Shown here piece after piece: positions 59,673-64,000 of a stretch of 64,000 nucleotides of DNA. Made by a program: the position numbers and the translations under genes. How positions within the stretch are numbered: the first letter of the stretch is position 1; each line of letters begins with the position of its first letter. Under the pieces are notes generated by a model. The model ran no database searches. It was not told the DNA's origin and saw only the letters and a list, made by a program, of their open reading frames with translations. This DNA is from CAYMZZ01 sp044463125 (GTDB lineage: Bacteria > Bacteroidota > Bacteroidia > Chitinophagales > Chitinophagaceae), in assembly GCA_044463125.1 (NCBI GenBank), contig JBIQMS010000001.1:218571-282570 (forward strand). The letters are read 5' to 3'.

Positions 59673-60299
59673 TTATGTCGTTTTCGACATCTTACTCCTG
59701 ACCCTGCTTAGGGTTTCCAATGTCATTCCCAGGAAGGACGCGATATATTTTAGGGAAATCCTGTTGGCCAGTTGGCTGTATTTTTCCATAAAGTACTGGT
59801 ATTTCAGCCCGGCATTGCTCAGCCTGACGATGTAAGCGCGGTTTTCCGCATCCCGGTAGTACTCCTGCAAAAGTTTTCGGCCAACTATATTGAAAGAGGG
59901 GAATTCATCATACAACTGTTTCATGTGCTGATTGCTGATGGCCAGCAGGCGACAGTCTTCAATCGCTTCAATATTTTCCACGGCAGGAATTTCCTTATCC
60001 AGACTCGTGATGGAAGTAACCATTTCATTCTCCGCCGTTATCCAGGTGGTGATATCTTTATCGCCTTCCATGAAATAACCGCGCAGCACACCTTTCTCCA
60101 CAAAATAAATATGCGTACATACCATTCCTGCCCGCAATAAATGAGTACCCTTCCGTGCATTCATGGGCACGATATGGCGTTGAAAAAAATCTACCATACC
60201 CGGTTCCAGCGGATGGAAATAATTGAGAACCTCAACCAGGGAATGAATATTAACCGGTGCTCCGGAGCCGGTAATCACGGCATTTTTTGAATAGTCCAT
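59673..60299 (-). CDS. Crp/Fnr family transcriptional regulator
   Basis: 208 residues with an N-terminal cyclic-nucleotide-binding-type beta-barrel (RKGTHLLRAGMVCTHIYFVEKGVLRGYFMEGDKDITTWIT, key part FVEKGVLRGYF) and a C-terminal winged helix (ISLKYIASFLGMTLETLSRVRSKM). The barrel lacks the R-S pair of cAMP-binding CRP, as is usual for Bacteroidota members, so the ligand is unknown. It is divergent from the rhodanese-thioredoxin gene, which it might regulate. Confidence 0.9.
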   Translation of the reverse strand: MDYSKNAVITGSGAPVNIHSLVEVLNYFHPLEPGMVDFFQRHIVPMNARKGTHLLRAGMVCTHIYFVEKGVLRGYFMEGDKDITTWITAENEMVTSITSLDKEIPAVENIEAIEDCRLLAISNQHMKQLYDEFPSFNIVGRKLLQEYYRDAENRAYIVRLSNAGLKYQYFMEKYSQLANRISLKYIASFLGMTLETLSRVRSKMSKTT

Positions 60300-60381
60300 A
60301 GCTACTAGGCCCTAAAAATAATGAAAATGTCTGGCTTGCACACAGTTGCGGATATGAAATCCGGCTTTGCCAATGCTGCCT

Positions 60382-60389
60382 TAACTTTG
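60382..60389 (+). promoter_or_regulatory. -7 box (TAACTTTG) for rhodanese-thioredoxin gene
   Basis: Exact TAnnTTTG match 20 bases before the ATG at 60410. A TTTG at 60366-60369 is too close to be the -33 element. Confidence 0.45.
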
Positions 60390-60409
60390 CAGAAATCATT
60401 CCGCACTAT

Positions 60410-61114
60410 ATGAACACAAAATGGATTCTGTTCTTTCTCATAAGCGCCTGCTGCTATTCCTGTGAATTGCGTTCGCAGGAAACCAAACTGGATGTGTCGG
60501 ATTTCGCCGCGGCCATTGAAAATGCCCCTGTTCAGATACTGGATGTACGCACCAGCGGTGAATTTGCCAGGGGGCATATCAAAGGCGCCATGCAGGCCAA
60601 TTGGAACGACAGGAATGAGTTTGAGGAAAGAACAAAGGCGCTCGACAAGTCGAAACCAATTTACATCTATTGTGCTGCCGGGCCCCGCAGCGATGCTGCC
60701 GGAGAATGGTTGAGCAAAAAAGGATTTGAAATTATACATTTAAAAGGAGGCATTGCTGCCTGGCAAAGAAGCAAAAGGGAGATTGTTTCTAACAACAACT
60801 ACCAGGTGGAGCCAATAGATCCGGATGATTTTTTGGCCAGCCTTCCCAATGACAAACCCGTGCTGGTGGATATTGGCGCTGAATGGTGCCCGCCCTGCCG
60901 TAAAATGATTCCCGTAGTGGACAGCCTGGAAACCATCGCCAATGGACGCTTCATCATTGTGCGCGTAGATGTGACCTCCCAGCCTGCATTGACTGAATAC
61001 CTGAAAGCCGACAGCTATCCGACCTTTGTAATTTTCAGAAATGGGAAAGAGGTATGGCGCCGGCAAGGTATCCTTGCATTAAAGGAACTGGAGGCCGCCT
61101 TGCTCAATCCCTGA
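60410..61114 (+). CDS. exported rhodanese-thioredoxin fusion protein
   Basis: 234 residues: a signal or lipoprotein-like leader (MNTKWILFFLISACCYSCEL), a rhodanese domain (VQILDVRTSGEFARGHIKGAMQ, active Cys in YIYCAAGPRSDAAGEWL), then a thioredoxin domain with EWCPPCRK redox site, DSLETIANGRFIIVRVDV and cis-Pro in SYPTFVIFRNGK. The product could couple persulfide sulfur transfer with disulfide exchange in the periplasm. Cysteines near the leader (ACCYSC) suggest lipid anchoring. Overlaps the convergent methyltransferase by 11 bases. Confidence 0.9.
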   Translation: MNTKWILFFLISACCYSCELRSQETKLDVSDFAAAIENAPVQILDVRTSGEFARGHIKGAMQANWNDRNEFEERTKALDKSKPIYIYCAAGPRSDAAGEWLSKKGFEIIHLKGGIAAWQRSKREIVSNNNYQVEPIDPDDFLASLPNDKPVLVDIGAEWCPPCRKMIPVVDSLETIANGRFIIVRVDVTSQPALTEYLKADSYPTFVIFRNGKEVWRRQGILALKELEAALLNP

Positions 61115-61733
61115 TCAACCGGAATAGAAAGACCCCGATCCTGTTTCCATCCGCTTCAATTTGTTCCGTGTCCTGTTGAATACAATAAGGCATCAGACGG
61201 GTTAAAAAGTCACGGCCAGCTAACCGGTCCGGAGTAGCCAGCAGAACGCTTCGCCCTTTGTGAATGGCGTCCATGAGCAAATCCAGCAAGGCTGGATGTA
61301 AATTCTGATCATAGTTGATATCGCTGACAAGCAGTATATCGTATTGCCAGGGTGGCGTTCCTTCAAGAATATCCCAAACCGCAGCTTCCATATTGGAATT
61401 GCCATTCAGCAGGATGGATGTTTCGATGTTGCTTACAGCATTCTCTGAATTGTCCGTACTATAAACCCGCCGGGCAAGTCGGGCGCAATAGAGGGAAGGC
61501 AGCGCAAGCCCGGCGGCAATTTCCCAAACAAGTTTATCCTTTATCAGCTCGGGATATTTTTCCAGGTAATCGCAAAGGGCCATGGCAGATGGCCAGACAC
61601 GGGTCCAGAAACCATCGGAACGTCTGGCTGGAAGAACATCCTGGTAGAACTTTTCTGCCTGGGGCGCATCCGGCACCAACACATTCACAAATGAATTACC
61701 CCAGCAGTATCGAACAGGTTTACAACTAAACAA
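61104..61733 (-). CDS. METTL/FAM86-like protein methyltransferase, TTG start
   Basis: 209 residues, class I Rossmann methyltransferase of the protein-lysine type: SDGFWTRVWPSAMALCDYL, then motif I VWEIAAGLALPSLYCARLA, RVYSTDNSENAVSNIETSIL, and post-motif WQYDILLVSDINYD. No ATG occurs before codon 51 and an in-frame stop lies just upstream, so translation must begin at the TTG at 61733 or a less usual codon. The target protein is unknown. Convergent overlap with the rhodanese-thioredoxin gene is 11 bases. Confidence 0.8.
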   Translation of the reverse strand: MFSCKPVRYCWGNSFVNVLVPDAPQAEKFYQDVLPARRSDGFWTRVWPSAMALCDYLEKYPELIKDKLVWEIAAGLALPSLYCARLARRVYSTDNSENAVSNIETSILLNGNSNMEAAVWDILEGTPPWQYDILLVSDINYDQNLHPALLDLLMDAIHKGRSVLLATPDRLAGRDFLTRLMPYCIQQDTEQIEADGNRIGVFLFRLIRD

Positions 61734-61761
61734 ATTCTCAAATTATCAAATTACCGAATAT

Positions 61762-62205
61762 TCACTCCCCCCTTCTTCTCTTCTCCATATGCAGGAGTGG
61801 AAAAGCCTGGCCCTGCCCATCTTTTTCTGATCGGCCAACAACCACATAACCCATGGATTGATAAAAGCTGGTTGCGCCAGGGTTTTGTTCATTTACGTCC
61901 AGATGATTGGCACCCAGATGCTGTTCTGCAAATTGCAATAATTCCCTGCCCAGGCCCTTCCGGAAATATTGCGGGTGCACAAATAGCATTTCCAATTTTT
62001 CGTTGGCAACGCCCACAAAGCCCATTAGCTTATCAGCGGCATCAAAGCGGCCATACACTTCTACCATTTCCAGCAGTTCAGGCAGGAGCATGCCCCGAAT
62101 ATGCACAATATCCTCCTCTCTGAGAAAATCATGCGTGGCCCTCACCGATGCTTCCCATACCATGAGAAAGTCATCATAATTGTCTTTTGTCAACTTCCGG
62201 ACCAT
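61762..62205 (-). CDS. GNAT family N-acetyltransferase
   Basis: 147 residues. MVRKLTKDNYDDFLMVWEASVRATHDFL is the start typical of the YjdJ/PhnO-like small GNATs; motif A is LFVHPQYFRKGLGRELLQFAEQ (key part RKGLGREL), followed by DVNEQNPGATSFYQSMGYVVVGR. This type often acts on small amines or ribosomal peptide ends; substrate unknown. It lies just downstream of an 11-A run in the leader (62209-62219). Same strand as the methyltransferase, 28 bases apart. Confidence 0.9.
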   Translation of the reverse strand: MVRKLTKDNYDDFLMVWEASVRATHDFLREEDIVHIRGMLLPELLEMVEVYGRFDAADKLMGFVGVANEKLEMLFVHPQYFRKGLGRELLQFAEQHLGANHLDVNEQNPGATSFYQSMGYVVVGRSEKDGQGQAFPLLHMEKRRRGE

Positions 62206-62307
62206 GAAAAAAAAAAAATTGAAGGATCAAATATCGGTATTACATGAGCGTGCGTCAAATTAATTGCGAATTGACCTATCTTAGTCGCAAACAATCATCA
62301 TTTACCA

Positions 62308-63864
62308 ATGAGAAAAACTGCACTTCTGCTAACGACAGCCTTGTTGCTAACCGGCAGCATTGGCTTTACACAAAACAAGAATAAGGAGGTGGCCGACGCC
62401 ATCGTAAAGGAAGCCACCGAAAACTCGCAACTGGAAAAGCTGGCGCATGAGCTGATGGATGGCATTGGCCCGCGTTTGGTGGGAACACCCAAAATGCAAC
62501 AGGCCCATGATTGGGCGGTTGCCAAATACAAAAGCTGGGGTATTGATGCCAGAAATGAAAAATGGGGTGAGTGGCGTAGCTGGGAAAGAGGTATTACGCA
62601 TGTGGATATGATCCATCCATGGGTAAAATCGCTGGAAGGCATGCAATTGGCCTGGAGCCCGGGCACCAACGGCAAAACCATCAGCGCGGAAACCATCATC
62701 CTGGCCGATGTGGCCGATTCAGCCGCTTTCCAGGCCTGGTTGCCGAATGTTAAAGGCAAATTTGTATTGATTTCCATGGCGCAGCCCACGGGTCGCCCCG
62801 ACTATAACTGGAAAGAGTTTGGCACTGAGGAATCGCAGGAAAATATGCGCAAACTGAAAAGCGAGATGCAGGATGCCTGGCGCAAACGCATTAGCAATAC
62901 CGGATACAATACCCGTGAACTGGCGCAGGCCCTGGAAAAAGCCGGAGCCGCAGGTCTCATACAAAGCAACTGGTCGGCCGGTTTTGGTGTAAACAAAATC
63001 TTTGGCGCCAACACCAAAAAAATCCCCACCATTGATCTTTCCCTGGAAGATTATGGACTGGTTTATCGCCTTACTGAATCGGACAAAAAACCCAAATTGA
63101 ATATCCGCGCCGATTCCAAAGACCTGGGTATGGCGCCCACTTTCAATACGGTTGCGGAAATCAAGGGTACCGAAAAGCCCGATGAATATGTAATGCTCTC
63201 CGCACATTTCGATTCCTGGGATGGTGCCACTGGCGCTACCGATAATGGCACGGGTACGCTCGTGATGATGGAAGCTATGCGCATACTGAAAAAAATCTAT
63301 CCCAATCCGAAAAGAACTATCCTCGTAGGTCACTGGGGCAGTGAAGAACAGGGTTTGAATGGTTCACGTGCTTTCGTGGAAGACCATCCGGAAATCGTAA
63401 ATAAATTGCAGGCACTGTTTAATCAGGACAATGGAACCGGTCGCGTGGTCAATCTTTCCGGTCAGGGCTTCCTGCATGCTTATGCCTACCTCAACAAATG
63501 GTTGAGCGCTGTACCTGCCTCCATTCGCCGTCATATTGAAACCAATTTCCCCGGCGCTCCGGGCGGTGGCGGTTCAGATTATGCTTCCTTTGTGGCTGCC
63601 GGTGCCCCTGGATTCTCCCTGAGTTCGCTGAGCTGGTCATATGGCAACTATACCTGGCATACCAACCGCGATACTTATGACAAGATCGTATTTGATGATG
63701 TACGCAACAATGCAATACTAACAGCAATCCTGGTTTATATGGCCTGTGAAGATCCGGAGTTTACCTCCCGTGAGAAAGCGGTATTGCCCGAAAATCCGCG
63801 TACAGGCCGCACGATGACCTGGCCCACGCAAAGGAGTCCGAACAGGAAGGGGGGAGTAGATTAG
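62308..63864 (+). CDS. exported M28-type (M20/M25/M40 superfamily) metallopeptidase
   Basis: 518 residues with signal peptide MRKTALLLTTALLLTGSIGF. The peptidase core has the di-zinc motifs: His/Asp in SAHFDSWDGATGATDNGTG, Glu-Glu in GHWGSEEQGLNGSRAF, Asp in LFNQDNGTGR, and C-terminal His in YTWHTNRDTYDKI. An N-terminal PA-like insert sits around residues 130-230. It probably trims peptides as an aminopeptidase or carboxypeptidase in the periplasm. A TATCTTAG box (one base off -7) is upstream. The heptad array at 63870 follows the stop. Confidence 0.92.
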   Translation: MRKTALLLTTALLLTGSIGFTQNKNKEVADAIVKEATENSQLEKLAHELMDGIGPRLVGTPKMQQAHDWAVAKYKSWGIDARNEKWGEWRSWERGITHVDMIHPWVKSLEGMQLAWSPGTNGKTISAETIILADVADSAAFQAWLPNVKGKFVLISMAQPTGRPDYNWKEFGTEESQENMRKLKSEMQDAWRKRISNTGYNTRELAQALEKAGAAGLIQSNWSAGFGVNKIFGANTKKIPTIDLSLEDYGLVYRLTESDKKPKLNIRADSKDLGMAPTFNTVAEIKGTEKPDEYVMLSAHFDSWDGATGATDNGTGTLVMMEAMRILKKIYPNPKRTILVGHWGSEEQGLNGSRAFVEDHPEIVNKLQALFNQDNGTGRVVNLSGQGFLHAYAYLNKWLSAVPASIRRHIETNFPGAPGGGGSDYASFVAAGAPGFSLSSLSWSYGNYTWHTNRDTYDKIVFDDVRNNAILTAILVYMACEDPEFTSREKAVLPENPRTGRTMTWPTQRSPNRKGGVD

Positions 63865-63869
63865 GGAAT

Positions 63870-64000
63870 GTTTTACGTAGTACGTTATACGTTTTACGTA
63901 TTACGTAGAGTTGAGGGTTTAGGGTTTTGGGTTTAAAGTTTAGTGTTTAAGGTTTGAACTTCTGACCCTAAACCCTAAACCCTAAACCCTAAACCCTAAA
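63870..64000. repeat. heptad array with plant-telomere-like CCCTAAA tract
   Basis: Five ACGTWNT heptads (63872-63907) begin about 8 bases after the M28 stop, then TTTARGG-type heptads (63909-63955), a short loop, and at least five perfect CCCTAAA units (63966-64000) running off the right edge. The left part can pair with the right part. Confidence 0.88.

Noticed and set aside
63870..64000. True chromosome end with telomeres
   Set aside because: The same heptads occur inside the chromosome at several loci between intact genes, so they do not mark an end.

Overview
The window is 64 kb of chromosome from a member of the Bacteroidota, most likely family Chitinophagaceae. The evidence is type IX secretion cargo with type A and type B C-terminal sorting domains, a GLPGLI-family protein beside a carboxypeptidase-regulatory/TonB-type outer membrane receptor, DUF4403 and DUF2851 proteins, a LytTR regulator, and several -7 boxes of the form TAnnTTTG. 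Gene density is high, with short gaps and many convergent pairs. I saw no rRNA, tRNA, insertion sequence, prophage or CRISPR array.

Layout. 1-27 kb is dominated by alpha-glucan metabolism: a partial malQ at the left edge, glgB at 12.6-14.7 kb, and a minus-strand run glgA, glgC, an SLC45-like sugar/H+ transporter and a secreted GH13 cyclomaltodextrinase/neopullulanase (25.3 down to 18.5 kb). A FucP-type sugar transporter and a ROK glucokinase (25.4-28.1 kb) follow. Together they could import and cut maltodextrins, phosphorylate glucose, and build or rearrange glycogen. Housekeeping genes (dnaK, argS) and small unknown genes lie between. 28-36 kb holds lipA and envelope or secreted proteins: an exported phosphodiester glycosidase, a lectin/PKD type B T9SS cargo, an outer membrane protein, a LytTR regulator with a degenerate receiver, and a type A T9SS cargo. 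36-45 kb holds DUF2851, maf, a UbiA prenyltransferase, a KdsC-like phosphatase, a DUF2520 oxidoreductase, an alpha/beta hydrolase gene broken by an in-frame stop, an SGNH hydrolase, topA and a methyltransferase. 45-64 kb holds a transglutaminase-like protein, two tandem Tat-exported Gfo/Idh/MocA oxidoreductases, csaA, ogt, cdd, lepB, an NtrC-type regulator without a DNA-binding domain, pdhB, ypdA, a thiolase, a Crp-family regulator, an exported rhodanese-thioredoxin fusion and an M28-type peptidase.

The most unusual signal is not a protein. At least eight gaps (near 17.6, 20.5-20.8, 28.1, 39.2-39.5, 51.1, 54.0-54.2, 57.7 and 63.9 kb) are filled with short tandem repeats of mostly seven-base period. 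The units are ACGTWNT, TTTARGG (which includes the plant telomere heptad), TTDTAAG and GTGARTC; an eight-base unit GATTCAAC also occurs. Several loci form large nested inverted repeats. In seven of the eight the array begins within about 0-8 bases of a stop codon, in several it reaches nearly to the next start codon, and in one it encodes the end of the protein. A separate dispersed element built on ATCTGCG occurs at 11.3 and 20.5 kb with a shared core. Other strong structures are a 22-bp perfect inverted repeat at 22.4 kb, twin long hairpins at 46.4-46.6 kb, and an intrinsic-terminator-like hairpin in a 5' leader at 34.3 kb.
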